Of a stretch of DNA of 64,000 bases, positions 26,983 to 36,314 are shown one piece after another; within the stretch, counting starts at the first letter, position 1, and each line of letters begins with the position of its first letter. Position numbers and translations under genes: made by a program. The notes under the pieces are model-generated. The model was not told where the DNA came from. It saw only the letters and a program-made list of their open reading frames with translations, and ran no database searches. Source of the stretch: Aquimarina sp. AU474 (GTDB lineage: Bacteria > Bacteroidota > Bacteroidia > Flavobacteriales > Flavobacteriaceae); contig NZ_OMPE01000007.1 in NCBI RefSeq assembly GCF_900312815.1, positions 611,424-675,423 of the forward strand. Direction: 5' to 3'.

Positions 26983-27082
26983 ATTTTTTATAATGTAATG
27001 TTAAAAACAAAATAATTTGTAACAGAAATTACCCATCATCGTCTTGTCTTTATATACGCTTAATCACCGTATCAATTATAAC

Positions 27083-27118
27083 ACGATATGTTTTTGAAAT
27101 AAAACAAAAACATATCGT
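27083..27118. repeat. 14-bp inverted repeat in the TonB-type receptor leader
   Basis: ACGATATGTTTTTG (27083-27096) and CAAAAACATATCGT (27105-27118) are exact reverse complements with an 8-base spacer, ending 29 bases before the ATG at 27148. It fits an operator for a dimeric regulator or a leader hairpin. No T-run follows, so it is not a terminator. Confidence 0.65.
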
Positions 27119-27147
27119 CAATATCAATCAATCAAATAAACGTTCAG

Positions 27148-29520
27148 ATGAAAACAATTAATCAAAAAACAATTGTACTGTTTTTTCTATCCTTTTGGTG
27201 TCTTATTATCACCGCTCAACCAAAAAACGAAGCTCTAGTAGGAACCATTAAAGGTAAGGTAATCGACAAAAACCTAAAACAACCAATTCCTTATGCCACG
27301 GTTGTAATTAATGATGGATCGGATAAAATTATTAGTGGTGGAATCAGTACTGAAACTGGTGATTTTTTAATCACTGATATTCCTAAAGGAAATTATACCT
27401 TAAAAATCCAATTTATAGGATATACAACATATTCGCAATCTATAGAAATTTCAAAAAAAAACAAGGATATAGATGTTGGTCTTGTTACTCTTGAAGAAAC
27501 AGCCCAGGCATTAGATGATGTAACCATAGTTGCCGAAAGAACTACTATAGAACAAAAAATTGATCGCAAGGTTATTAATGTAGGAAAAGATTTAACCACT
27601 ACGGGTGGTACCGCTGCAGAAATAATGAATAATATTCCATCGGTTAATGTTGATCAAGATGGTAATATAGCACTACGAGGTAATCAAAATGTACGTATTC
27701 TTGTAGATGGTAAACCAACCAACATAAGCGCCACACAATTACTCCGACAAATTCCATCTACTTCCATTAAAAAAATTGAATTAATTACTAATCCTTCTGC
27801 CAAATACAATCCTGAAGGAATGAGCGGTATAATCAATATTATACTTCATAAAAACAGTAATATTGGATTTAATGGTAACATTAATATGGGAGTTAATTGG
27901 GACAAAAATGCAAGATTTAATAACTCTATAGATTTAAATTATAGATCCGGAAAAATTAACCTATATGGTAATTATGGAGCAAACATTACAAAGAATCAAA
28001 ATGGTGGCTTTGTACTAAGAGAAGATGAAAATTATCTCACCAATTTCGTTTTCCTCGATAATAATAAATCGCATTTATTTAAAGTAGGAGTAGATTATTT
28101 TATTAATGATCGTAATACAGTATCGGTATATACTAATCAAAATTTGTTTGATGGTATAACATCAGGAACTACAGATATAATTTTCTTAGATAACAACGAA
28201 AATGACCTCACGCAAGACTTAGTAAGTGATAGCGATAATTTAGGTTCCACCTATAACTTTGATTATAAACATGACTTCAAAAAAGAAGGACATAATATTG
28301 AATTAGAAGTAGATTATAATGTCTTTGATAGTGATAGTGACGATGATTTCAATTTTATTGGTGGTACCGGAACGCTTACTGATTATAATGATCTTATTGA
28401 TAACGAAAGAAAGAATACAACTATTAACTTAGATTATGTAAACCCATTATCAGAAAAAACTAAACTAGAATTAGGTTACGAAGCGCGATTAAGAAGAACA
28501 GATAATAATTATCAATCTACGTTATTTCCCAATTCTATATATAGTTATGATCGTGATATACACTCATTATATGCTACATATGGAAAAAACTTTGAAAAAT
28601 GGTCCTATCAAGTTGGGGCTAGATTAGAAAACTATCAAGTTGAAGCCATTTTTAACGGTGAAAGAGTATTTGAAGATGAAATTTTTACCATATATCCTTC
28701 GGCTTACTTAACTTATAAATCAGGAGAAAAAGACACATATCAACTAAGCTATAGCAGAAGAGTGGATAGACCTGGGTTAAATCAAGTAAACCCTATTAGA
28801 GAGTGGAGTACGCCAAGAATAACTTCGATTGGTAACCCAGCACTTGATCCACAATTTACCAACTCTATAGAGGCAAATTATACAAAAAGGATAAAAGGCG
28901 GGTCTATTACAGGAGGCGTATTTTATAGATTGATTAATGATGAAATTAATCAAACTCTTATAGAAAACCCTGATGTAGAAGAAGGGCAGATATTAACCTT
29001 TGATAACTTTGATAATAATTCTGCCTACGGAATCGAGATTTCAAGTAATTACAAACCTACCAAATGGTGGAATTTTAATGCTAGTTTTGATTTATATGGC
29101 CAAACTCAAAAAGGAATTATTGAAGGCATATCTAAAGAAGTAGATGCTGTTATTTATAACTTTAGAGTAAATAACAATTTCAAAGCGACTAAAAACCTTA
29201 CTTTTCAAATATTTGGGTTTTATAGAGGTGAACAAGAAGGTGTACAGTTTAAAACAAAACCTTTTTACTTTATAAATACAGGTGCCAGATATAACTTCAT
29301 GAAAGGAAAAGGAACAGCAAGTATTAATTTTAATGATATTTTTAATACAATGAGGTTTCGATTTTCTAGTGATGCACCATTTCCACAAAGTGGAAGATTT
29401 CAAGGAGAAACTCAGACCGTTTATCTAGGTTTATCCTATCGATTTGGAAGTGGGAAAAATAGAAAAGTATCAAGAAAACGTAGAGATAATAACGAAAAAT
29501 CTGGCGGAGGCATACTTTAA
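27148..29520 (+). CDS. TonB-dependent-receptor-like outer membrane beta-barrel protein
   Basis: This 790-residue protein has a signal peptide (about 1-24, FFLSFWCLIITAQ) and a carboxypeptidase-regulatory-like domain (about 30-115, GTIKGKVIDKNLKQPIPYA). A plug domain follows (about 120-230, IMNNIPSVNVDQDGNIALRG, GMSGIINIIL), then a long outer membrane beta-barrel (about 240-770). The RVDRPGLNQVNP segment is typical of the outer membrane barrel family PF14905. No SusD-like partner adjoins, so glycan uptake of the SusCD kind is unlikely. Its substrate is unknown. The 14-bp inverted repeat in the leader suggests regulation. Confidence 0.9.
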   Translation: MKTINQKTIVLFFLSFWCLIITAQPKNEALVGTIKGKVIDKNLKQPIPYATVVINDGSDKIISGGISTETGDFLITDIPKGNYTLKIQFIGYTTYSQSIEISKKNKDIDVGLVTLEETAQALDDVTIVAERTTIEQKIDRKVINVGKDLTTTGGTAAEIMNNIPSVNVDQDGNIALRGNQNVRILVDGKPTNISATQLLRQIPSTSIKKIELITNPSAKYNPEGMSGIINIILHKNSNIGFNGNINMGVNWDKNARFNNSIDLNYRSGKINLYGNYGANITKNQNGGFVLREDENYLTNFVFLDNNKSHLFKVGVDYFINDRNTVSVYTNQNLFDGITSGTTDIIFLDNNENDLTQDLVSDSDNLGSTYNFDYKHDFKKEGHNIELEVDYNVFDSDSDDDFNFIGGTGTLTDYNDLIDNERKNTTINLDYVNPLSEKTKLELGYEARLRRTDNNYQSTLFPNSIYSYDRDIHSLYATYGKNFEKWSYQVGARLENYQVEAIFNGERVFEDEIFTIYPSAYLTYKSGEKDTYQLSYSRRVDRPGLNQVNPIREWSTPRITSIGNPALDPQFTNSIEANYTKRIKGGSITGGVFYRLINDEINQTLIENPDVEEGQILTFDNFDNNSAYGIEISSNYKPTKWWNFNASFDLYGQTQKGIIEGISKEVDAVIYNFRVNNNFKATKNLTFQIFGFYRGEQEGVQFKTKPFYFINTGARYNFMKGKGTASINFNDIFNTMRFRFSSDAPFPQSGRFQGETQTVYLGLSYRFGSGKNRKVSRKRRDNNEKSGGGIL

Positions 29521-29556
29521 TTATGTTTTTTTCACAAAAAATGTTAATACACAAAG

Positions 29557-29572
29557 AATATATTAATATATT
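29557..29572. repeat. 16-bp AT-only palindrome between the receptor gene and fabH
   Basis: AATATATTAATATATT is a perfect palindrome in an otherwise empty 287-base gap. No T-run or GC core, so no function is claimed. Confidence 0.35.
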
Positions 29573-29740
29573 AGTTAAATTTATATTTTTACAGGTGAAA
29601 AAAGGCTTAAAGTTAAATAAATGTAAAAATTTGCTACTTTTTGTAACACTTTGAAAATAATACCGTTTAATATAGTACAGTCATGGTTATAATTTATTTG
29701 AATTAGCCTTTAAAAAATAATAACCGAGTTATTCATAAAT

Positions 29741-29772
29741 AAAACGCGATACTAATCTTAGTATCGCGTTTT
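29741..29772 (-). terminator. Terminator after fabH
   Basis: A 15-bp perfect stem, AAAACGCGATACTAA (29741-29755), pairs with 29758-29772. It lies 36 bases past the fabH stop. It is also followed by CCTTTTTT on the plus strand and may work both ways. Confidence 0.85.
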
Positions 29773-29807
29773 CCTTTTTTATATCATTATATGGATATAA
29801 TAGCGCT

Positions 29808-30815
29808 TTACCATTTTATGATTGCACTACCCCATGTAAATCCGCTTCCAAAAGCCGCAAGAACAACTAGGTCGCCTTCTTTTATCTTTCCTTGCTCCCA
29901 AGCTTCAGTAAGCGCTATTGGGATTGATGCAGCAGTTGTATTACCATATTTTTGAATATTATTATACACCTTGTCATCTGATAATTTAAATTGTTTTTGC
30001 ACAAATTGAGAAATTCTAAGATTTGCTTGATGCGGTATCAGCATATCAATATCTACTGCACTAAGATCATTAGCTTGTAATCCTTCATTAATAACCTCTG
30101 AGAAACGAACGACTGCATTTTTAAATACAAATTGTCCGTTCATATAAGGATAATAAGGAATATTCTCCTGCGGGTTTTCTTCGATTATTTCTGGCACCCA
30201 ATGATCTGTACTAGGTCCTTCTAAAGATAATTCTTTGGCATGCGCTCCTTCACTATGCAAATGTGTCGATAAGATCCCTTGCCCTTCTTTCTCACTTCGA
30301 GTTAATACAGCTGCACCAGCACCATCACCAAAAATAACTGATACTCCCCTTCCTCTTGTAGACATGTCTAAACCTCCACTATGATTCTCGCTACCAATTA
30401 CCAGAACATTTTTATACATTCCTGTTTTTATAAACTGATCAGCAACCGATATAGCATATACAAAACCGCTACACTGATTACGAACATCAAGAGCGGGAAT
30501 TGTTCTCATATTCATCATCTCTTGCACTCGAACTCCTCCTCCCGGAAAATACATATCCGGACTAAGGGTTGCAAAAATAATTAAATCAATATCATCTGTA
30601 GATAAATTGGCTCTTTCTAAAGCTATTTTTGCGGCCTTAACCCCCATCGTGGATGTGCTATTACCATCTCCTTTTTTGATATGGCGTCTCTCTTTAATAC
30701 CTGTTCGTTCCTGAATCCAAGCATCATTAGTATCCATTAATTTAGAAAGATCATCATTAGTAACAACATTTTCAGGTACATATGATCCCAATCCTGATAT
30801 TTTTGAAGTATACAT
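29808..30815 (-). CDS. fabH: 3-oxoacyl-ACP synthase III (FabH-like)
   Basis: This 335-residue thiolase-fold protein has the triad Cys115 (DVRNQCSGF), His262 (IPHQANLRI) and Asn292 (YGNTTAASIP). The FGDGAGAAVL and FGSGFTWGSAIIKW segments are also KAS III marks. It would condense acetyl- or branched acyl-CoA with malonyl-ACP to start fatty acid synthesis. As Bacteroidota often have several KAS III copies, a role in a secondary lipid pathway remains possible. It stands alone, with its own terminator. Confidence 0.9.
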   Translation of the reverse strand: MYTSKISGLGSYVPENVVTNDDLSKLMDTNDAWIQERTGIKERRHIKKGDGNSTSTMGVKAAKIALERANLSTDDIDLIIFATLSPDMYFPGGGVRVQEMMNMRTIPALDVRNQCSGFVYAISVADQFIKTGMYKNVLVIGSENHSGGLDMSTRGRGVSVIFGDGAGAAVLTRSEKEGQGILSTHLHSEGAHAKELSLEGPSTDHWVPEIIEENPQENIPYYPYMNGQFVFKNAVVRFSEVINEGLQANDLSAVDIDMLIPHQANLRISQFVQKQFKLSDDKVYNNIQKYGNTTAASIPIALTEAWEQGKIKEGDLVVLAAFGSGFTWGSAIIKW

Positions 30816-31003
30816 ATAATAAAGTATTGTGTATTGTGCGTTATATTATGCTTTAATAAGAATTGCCGCACAATATATGTATTCTTACCATCTTGATAAA
30901 ACAAACAGTAATTATATTATATGCATGCATAACAACTTGATTAATTCAACTCAAAAAACATAAAACTATTTTGAAGATAAACAAAGTCTAACTCTCTTAA
31001 AAT

Positions 31004-31040
31004 AAAAAGGCTATAAACTTTTTGAGTATATAGCCTTTTT
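31004..31040. terminator. Terminator after the orphan sorting-domain gene
   Basis: AAAAAGGCTATA (31004-31015) pairs with TATAGCCTTTTT (31029-31040). On the minus strand it lies 20 bases past the stop at 31060. It could also act on the plus strand. Confidence 0.75.
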
Positions 31041-31059
31041 CCCCCAATCTTCCTAAAAT

Positions 31060-31296
31060 TTATAATTTTAGAAATTTTTTAGTCATTACCTTGCTTTCGT
31101 TTTCTACTCTTACGGTATATATCCCTTCGGGTAATGAAGCAAACGAAATTGTATTTCGAATTGCCAATTTATTTTTTTTTCGAACAATTTTCCCTTTCTT
31201 ATTTAGAACCTTCAAAGATACCGAAGAAGCTTGATCTATAAGATCCACATAAACTTTACCTTCAATTGGATTTTGATATATCGAAAATGTTCTCAT
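31060..31296 (-). CDS. Orphan T9SS type A sorting-domain-like protein (78 residues)
   Basis: The whole 78-residue protein looks like the C-terminal sorting domain of type IX secreted proteins. It opens with FSIYQNPIEGKVYV and continues with VSLKVLNKKGKIVRK, SFASLPEGIYTVRVE and KVMTKKFLKL, the last strand pattern of that domain. There is no signal peptide and no cargo domain. Unlike a simple gene remnant it has a TAnnTTTG box 58 bases upstream and a terminator downstream. It could be a degraded secreted protein or a cytoplasmic protein that kept the fold. Function is unknown. Confidence 0.7.
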   Translation of the reverse strand: MRTFSIYQNPIEGKVYVDLIDQASSVSLKVLNKKGKIVRKKNKLAIRNTISFASLPEGIYTVRVENESKVMTKKFLKL

Positions 31297-31353
31297 TACT
31301 ACTTTGCGTTCAACTCTAAAAAAGAATTTCTATTCGTAATTTTTCTGATACTA

Positions 31354-31361
31354 CAAATATA
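31354..31361 (-). promoter_or_regulatory. -7 box for the orphan sorting-domain gene
   Basis: The minus strand reads TATATTTG, 58 bases 5' of the ATG at 31296. It separates this gene from the response regulator gene whose stop is at 31417. Confidence 0.5.
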
Positions 31362-31416
31362 TAGATCGAACCCATACCAAAACATACGTAGCCCTACGTA
31401 ATTATTATAGTATCTA

Positions 31417-32052
31417 TTATCGAGATAAGGAATCCTTATTCTTTTGAGACCAAATTAGAAGTGAATTAGGTTTTTGATCAATATCAAGTTTTTTAATGAT
31501 ATTGGCTCGATGTTTCTCTACCGTTCTTACAGAAATACTTAAAACCTCAGCAATTTCCGTACTAGTCATTTCGTCGGCAATATATTTAAGGATCTTAATT
31601 TCAGATGAAGTTAGTTTTTGAATATTGGGTTCTTGTTCTGAAGAATGTATAAAACGTTTATATATTTTTTCGCTAAAATAAGGTGTACCCTCACATACAC
31701 TCCTAATGCATGCCTCAATTTCGCTTAAGGCAAACTCTTTTAATAGATACCCATGAATATTATATTTTATCGCATCTTCAAAGATTTTTTTTTCCTTGTG
31801 TAGTGTATTAAGGATAACTCTCGTATCTATTTGATGTCTTTTACAGTTTTTGGCTATATCGATACCAGTCATATTAGGCATTTCGATATCCAAAATGGCT
31901 ATATCGGGTTTTTCTTTTACAATTGCATTATACGCAGAGAGACCATCCATACATGTAGCTATAATATTATATTTTTTTTCTTTCAAAAACTCCTCAAGAC
32001 CTTTGAGCAATAGTGGGTGGTCATCAGCAATAAGAATACTTGGGTTAAGCAT
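31417..32052 (-). CDS. LuxR/NarL-type response regulator
   Basis: This 211-residue protein has a receiver domain (1-120) with the acidic pocket Asp10/Asp11, the phospho-acceptor Asp55 in AILDIEMPNMTG and the conserved Lys in GYLLKEFA. A LuxR-type HTH follows (about 145-205, LTSSEIKILKYIADEMTSTE then ISVRTVEKHRANIIKKL). It would bind DNA when phosphorylated by the histidine kinase whose gene overlaps its start by eight bases. Target genes are unknown. Confidence 0.93.
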   Translation of the reverse strand: MLNPSILIADDHPLLLKGLEEFLKEKKYNIIATCMDGLSAYNAIVKEKPDIAILDIEMPNMTGIDIAKNCKRHQIDTRVILNTLHKEKKIFEDAIKYNIHGYLLKEFALSEIEACIRSVCEGTPYFSEKIYKRFIHSSEQEPNIQKLTSSEIKILKYIADEMTSTEIAEVLSISVRTVEKHRANIIKKLDIDQKPNSLLIWSQKNKDSLSR

Positions 32053-34099
32053 ATTTTGGAATTTTAAAGATCAATGTAGTTCCTTTATTTATCTCTGAAA
32101 GTATATCAAAACTTGCACTAAGAAATTTTGAACGTTCGCTAAGTGTTTTTAACCCAATTTTAGAAAGTGATACTTTTTCTTTGGAAACATCAAATCCCTG
32201 ACCATTATCCTTAATAACGATCTCAACGTCATTTTCTTTGTTAATTACTGTAATCTCTGCGGATCTGGCATTAGAATGTTTTAAAATATTATTAAAGCTT
32301 TCCTGAACCAATCTGTAAATATTTATCTCCCGTTCTGGATCAAAAACTTTATCTATATTATCTATCTCTGCCGAGATAAAAATATCATAATTCTCGTCTA
32401 TCATTTCTACACTACTCTCTAAAGTAACCGTCAATCCAAGTTCTTCTAACTTGAATGGATGTAAGCTCCTAGATATTGAACGTACTTCATCTATAACTCC
32501 ATCAACTACCTTAGCCGTTTGAGTATCCTTATTTCGGGTGACTTTATTTTTAATAATTAATAAGCTTTGTCCTACGCTATCATGCAGATCTTTAGAAATG
32601 CGTTTACTTACACGTTCTTGTGTTTGTAATAACTCCTGCAAAAAGGACTGTTGCAATTTCTTGTTTCGTAGTAATAAAGTTCTATTTCTATATAGATATA
32701 CAGATAGAAATAAAAGACTAAGACCTATTCCTCCAAAAAGTATTAGGTTTCTTTTTGCTTTATCTTTTTCCTCGAGCATATCAATATTTACTTTTTGCAA
32801 AGCAATTTTATTATCTCTTTTCTCTGTCTCGTACAATGTTTGATAGTAAATAAAACTATTAGACCGCAACACATTGTAAATAGAATCTTTTAAGACCAAG
32901 TGTGTTTCCAAATGTTTAGAAGCATTAGAAAAATCATTTGATCGTTTATACGCCTGCGAAAGTTCTTTTTCTAAGGGTACTTGACCTCTAATATCTTTGG
33001 AGTTTTTAAATATTTCTATTTCTTCTTCAAAAACTGGGATAGCTTCTTGATGTTTTCCTTGTGCAACTTTTAATCTCCCCAGTGCTTTTAAATAAAATAT
33101 CCTATCATATGGGCTATTGATCATATCAGGATGAAGTTTTAGAGAATCAAAATATACTTCGGCTATTTCTGGTTTTTGTTGTTTCGCATAAAATTCGCAC
33201 AAATAAGACCATACTCTAAATTTATCAAGAGAAAGTTTTTCTTGTTTATTTAAAAAAGCAAGTGCCTTAAGATAAGCTTTCTCCTCTTTTTTGTATTCTT
33301 TCTTTTTCACAAAATCACGAGCATCATTAATACTCAGTTCTGCTAATGCTCGATAATTTTTATTTTTTTGGCTATCTAATAGAGCTCTGATACTTTGTCG
33401 TTCTTCAAAAGATTTATCAACTAAATAGAGTTGGCTAAATATACCGGATATACCAAAACCCGTAAAAGCCACATATGCGGTATCCTTCATTTGCGCATAT
33501 AATTCTTTGGCCTCTTGATATTTTAATACTGCTTGAGTGAGATGACCTAATCGCTCATGAGCCTGACCACAAAAGTAAACCGCATCAGCTTCAAAAATGG
33601 TATCCTTAGTTTGGTGATATACTTTTTGTGCTTTATTATACTCAACAACAGCATTTTCTAAATTATCGATTTGATAATATGCACCTGCCTTTTTTATATA
33701 GAGATGTCCTAGGTTAATTCTTTTCTTAATCCTATTACTATCATTAATAATATTATTTACGATAGCTAGTGCCGAATCCGGTTTTCCAATAACTTGAAGA
33801 TAATGATTAGTAAGTCGTGATGTTAGCGAAGCTGCTCTATCAAAACTATCTAACTTTTTGGACAAATCTATATGTTGTAAAGCATACTTTGAATAGTATT
33901 TTTTATAAAAATCACGATCTACACGTTGCAATTTTTGTATGCTCTTAGAAAGCGAATCTAATACATCTAATTTTTCTAAACTTTCGGGTGTATCATTAAC
34001 TTTTTTAATAAAGTCCTGAAGGTCTTCCTTTTCTTGAGAAAATCCACAAAAAACCGATATCAAAAAAATAACACAAAAATAAATACTCTGTCTAAACAT
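32045..34099 (-). CDS. TPR-containing sensor histidine kinase (HisKA_3 type)
   Basis: This 684-residue protein has a signal peptide (about 1-21), a periplasmic TPR region (about 40-440, for example NLGHLYIKKAGAYYQIDN-like units), a membrane helix near 449-467 (LILFGGIGLSLLFLSVYLY) and a cytoplasmic kinase. The phospho-acceptor is His506 in RISKDLHDSVGQS, and the ATPase boxes are NILKHSNA and IKDNGQGF. It belongs with the NarL-type regulator downstream (eight-base overlap). The TPR region may sense a protein or peptide in the periplasm; that is inference. Confidence 0.92.
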   Translation of the reverse strand: MFRQSIYFCVIFLISVFCGFSQEKEDLQDFIKKVNDTPESLEKLDVLDSLSKSIQKLQRVDRDFYKKYYSKYALQHIDLSKKLDSFDRAASLTSRLTNHYLQVIGKPDSALAIVNNIINDSNRIKKRINLGHLYIKKAGAYYQIDNLENAVVEYNKAQKVYHQTKDTIFEADAVYFCGQAHERLGHLTQAVLKYQEAKELYAQMKDTAYVAFTGFGISGIFSQLYLVDKSFEERQSIRALLDSQKNKNYRALAELSINDARDFVKKKEYKKEEKAYLKALAFLNKQEKLSLDKFRVWSYLCEFYAKQQKPEIAEVYFDSLKLHPDMINSPYDRIFYLKALGRLKVAQGKHQEAIPVFEEEIEIFKNSKDIRGQVPLEKELSQAYKRSNDFSNASKHLETHLVLKDSIYNVLRSNSFIYYQTLYETEKRDNKIALQKVNIDMLEEKDKAKRNLILFGGIGLSLLFLSVYLYRNRTLLLRNKKLQQSFLQELLQTQERVSKRISKDLHDSVGQSLLIIKNKVTRNKDTQTAKVVDGVIDEVRSISRSLHPFKLEELGLTVTLESSVEMIDENYDIFISAEIDNIDKVFDPEREINIYRLVQESFNNILKHSNARSAEITVINKENDVEIVIKDNGQGFDVSKEKVSLSKIGLKTLSERSKFLSASFDILSEINKGTTLIFKIPKYA

Positions 34100-34221
34100 C
34101 CTTGAGGGAAATTTGTAAAGGTGAAGATAAGGATATTTGCATTTTTGCAGCTATAGACGTTTCAATTTTTTAAATAAAAAAATTCCTACAAATCATAATA
34201 CAACACCTACTTAAATGCGGA

Positions 34222-34245
34222 AGGTGTGCCAACCACAGCACACCT
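34222..34245. other. 8-bp GC-rich hairpin between the ABC1 kinase and histidine kinase genes
   Basis: AGGTGTGC (34222-34229) pairs with GCACACCT (34238-34245) with an 8-base loop. No T-run follows on either strand. It lies in the probable 5' region of the histidine kinase gene (start at 34099). A leader structure or operator is possible. Confidence 0.45.
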
Positions 34246-34279
34246 CCCTAACAACCTAACCAATAAATAAACAAACCAA

Positions 34280-34299
34280 AGTTGATCGAGCGATCAACT
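34280..34299 (-). terminator. Terminator at the end of the ABC1 kinase gene
   Basis: AGTTGATCG (34280-34288) pairs with CGATCAACT (34291-34299). The stem includes part of the stop codon at 34298-34300, and on the minus strand a T-rich run (TTTGGTTTGTTTATTT) follows. Confidence 0.6.
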
Positions 34300-35605
34300 A
34301 TAGGTAATTTTCAAAATTTTTCACTCGAATTGAAGCTTTCAAATCGTGTAACAAATTGTATAAGCCGAAAAACGTTCTGTTGATATACAAGAAGTGTTTA
34401 CTTCCTCTATTACCGTTCATTTTTCTAAGCTCAGTATCCTTAGAATATTTCTCACTTAACTCTGTAATTCTTCCCCAAAATTCTTCATTTGCAAAATCAA
34501 ACACTGGCCCATTAAATGGTTGTGTAAATAAGCTTAACATTTCATGGAACAACTCCGAAAAGAATGTTTTTTCTTTGGGAGAATCATCTTCTCGGAGTAT
34601 TTCCAATTGAAACATCTTTTGGGCAAAAAAATTAGGGTTATCAATATTTTCTTGATCAGCCAATTCAAAATAGGGTGTATAAAAATCTATTGGTATTTTT
34701 TTTACACAACCAAAATCTATAGCTATTAAATTATCGGTATCATCAACCAAAAAGTTGCCAGGGTGAGGATCTGCATGAACCGCCTTTAATACATGTATTT
34801 GATACATATAGAAATCCCATAGTGCCTGACCTATTTTATTTGCTTTTTCCTGATCCTTATTTTGTTGAGCAAACTCACTAATATGCACACCATCCATCCA
34901 ATCCATAGTGATTATACGTTCGCTAGATAATTGCTCATAATATTTTGGAAACCTAAGATTAGGAATCTTGGCACATGCTTCTGTAATTTCTTTACTTTGA
35001 TGTACTTCCAAGATATAATCAGTTTCTTCAAGAAGTTTACCTTCTAGTTCTTTAAAATATTTTTCAGAGTCTTTACCTTTTAAATTAAACATTCTGACGG
35101 CGATGGGTTTAACCATCGCCAAATCAGAACTTATACTGTTTGCAACTCCAGGATATTGAATTTTCACAGCAAGTTTTTTCCCATCTTTAATCGCCTTATG
35201 TACCTGTCCGATACTAGCGGCATTTATAGATTGAGTTGCAAACGTATCATATAAATCTTCTGGGTATTCTCCGTGATATTTTTTAAAAGTTTTTCTTACC
35301 AAAGGTGCAGAAAGAGGTGGTACGCTAAATTGGGCAAGCGAAAACTTCTCGACATACGCATTAGGTAATAAATTCTTTTCCATAGATAGCATTTGTGCTA
35401 CTTTAAGAGCACTTCCCTTCAAACTTTTTAGACCATCATATATATCGGCAGCATTATCCTCATTTAATTGATCTTTTGTAATCTTAGGGTTCACAGCTTT
35501 TTTGCTATAATATTTAAGATAGTTACCTCCTACCTTTACTCCTGTTTTTACCAGTTCGGTAGTGCGTCCTAATTTTGTAGTTGGTATGTTATCTATCGTT
35601 TTCAT
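34298..35605 (-). CDS. ABC1/UbiB-family atypical kinase (AarF-like)
   Basis: This 435-residue protein has ABC1-family marks: an N-terminal GSALKVAQMLS segment (KxGQ-type region, here K-V-A-Q), an Ala/Ser-rich loop SINAASIGQVHKA in place of a Gly-rich loop, the VKIQYPGV Lys, and the catalytic HADPHPGNFLV and AIDFGCVKKI (Asp-Phe-Gly). Relatives support ubiquinone or other quinone lipid synthesis. Flavobacteria use menaquinone, so the target here is unclear. It is 43 bases after the TetR-type gene on the same strand, so the two form an operon. Confidence 0.9.
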   Translation of the reverse strand: MKTIDNIPTTKLGRTTELVKTGVKVGGNYLKYYSKKAVNPKITKDQLNEDNAADIYDGLKSLKGSALKVAQMLSMEKNLLPNAYVEKFSLAQFSVPPLSAPLVRKTFKKYHGEYPEDLYDTFATQSINAASIGQVHKAIKDGKKLAVKIQYPGVANSISSDLAMVKPIAVRMFNLKGKDSEKYFKELEGKLLEETDYILEVHQSKEITEACAKIPNLRFPKYYEQLSSERIITMDWMDGVHISEFAQQNKDQEKANKIGQALWDFYMYQIHVLKAVHADPHPGNFLVDDTDNLIAIDFGCVKKIPIDFYTPYFELADQENIDNPNFFAQKMFQLEILREDDSPKEKTFFSELFHEMLSLFTQPFNGPVFDFANEEFWGRITELSEKYSKDTELRKMNGNRGSKHFLYINRTFFGLYNLLHDLKASIRVKNFENYL

Positions 35606-35648
35606 TTATTTATGTACTAAGAGTCTATAATAATTTCAATTCCTTACA

Positions 35649-36314
35649 TTAATTCCACATTGTCTTTTCTTTCCATAGAAATTTCCCAAAATCAAGCACA
35701 TTATGTAGAGGAGTATTATCAAAAAGATCAAAAATTGTATTTACAGATTTTTCTATGGCTACGTCTGTTTTTTCAAAAGATGCGGATTCATCTCCAACCC
35801 AAAAATTAAGTAAAAACAAAAACTGCAACCATGCTCCTTCAGAGAAAATAGCAGAAGGGTTTTTCGTAAATTTATAATGCTTCACTTCATTATCTTGATC
35901 AATAAGTTCTTCAGCAAAACCTTTTATATGTCTGCGCAATCCTTTTAATTGATTTATATTTTTAAAAGGCATGTCATACTGTCTTAAAGCGAATAACACA
36001 TAACTTCTATTTAAACTTAACATTTCAAAAAATGTATAAAAAAAAGTAAGCATCTTATCCCTGCTCGAAAACTCTGCATATTCTTTATTTTTATTCATGG
36101 CATCAACTGTGGTTGTAAAAAAGGTATTCCAAATACTTTTATTTAAACTTTCGATGCTACCGAAAAAACTATAGAAGTTGTCTTCTGAAATTTTTACTTC
36201 TTTACAGAATTTATATACAGACTTAGGAAACCCATCATTATCCAAAACATATTCCATATATTTTGAAATGATGTACTCACTATCAACAGTTTGTTTGTTT
36301 TTTGATGAAGCCAT
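35649..36314 (-). CDS. TetR-like transcriptional regulator
   Basis: This 221-residue protein has an N-terminal region (about 10-60) that fits a TetR HTH (KSVYKFCKEVKISEDNFYSFF then GSIESLNKSIW). A helical C-terminal domain follows. The HTH is more divergent than in most TetR proteins. It precedes the ABC1 kinase gene, a pairing I have seen as common in Flavobacteria (family knowledge, not tested here). It may regulate its own operon in response to a membrane or lipid signal. Confidence 0.75.
   Translation of the reverse strand: MASSKNKQTVDSEYIISKYMEYVLDNDGFPKSVYKFCKEVKISEDNFYSFFGSIESLNKSIWNTFFTTTVDAMNKNKEYAEFSSRDKMLTFFYTFFEMLSLNRSYVLFALRQYDMPFKNINQLKGLRRHIKGFAEELIDQDNEVKHYKFTKNPSAIFSEGAWLQFLFLLNFWVGDESASFEKTDVAIEKSVNTIFDLFDNTPLHNVLDFGKFLWKEKTMWN

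Larger units (their letters stand above)
26721..27147. other. 427-base intergenic region with an orphan terminator and an operator-like repeat
   Basis: No protein-coding frame is credible here. It contains TAGT/TAGTTAGTTAC short repeats near 26880, a terminator-like hairpin at 26954-26982, and a 14-bp inverted repeat at 27083-27118. A small RNA ending at the hairpin, or a regulated leader of the TonB-type barrel gene, are the readings open. I could not find a clear TAnnTTTG box before the hairpin. Confidence 0.5.
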
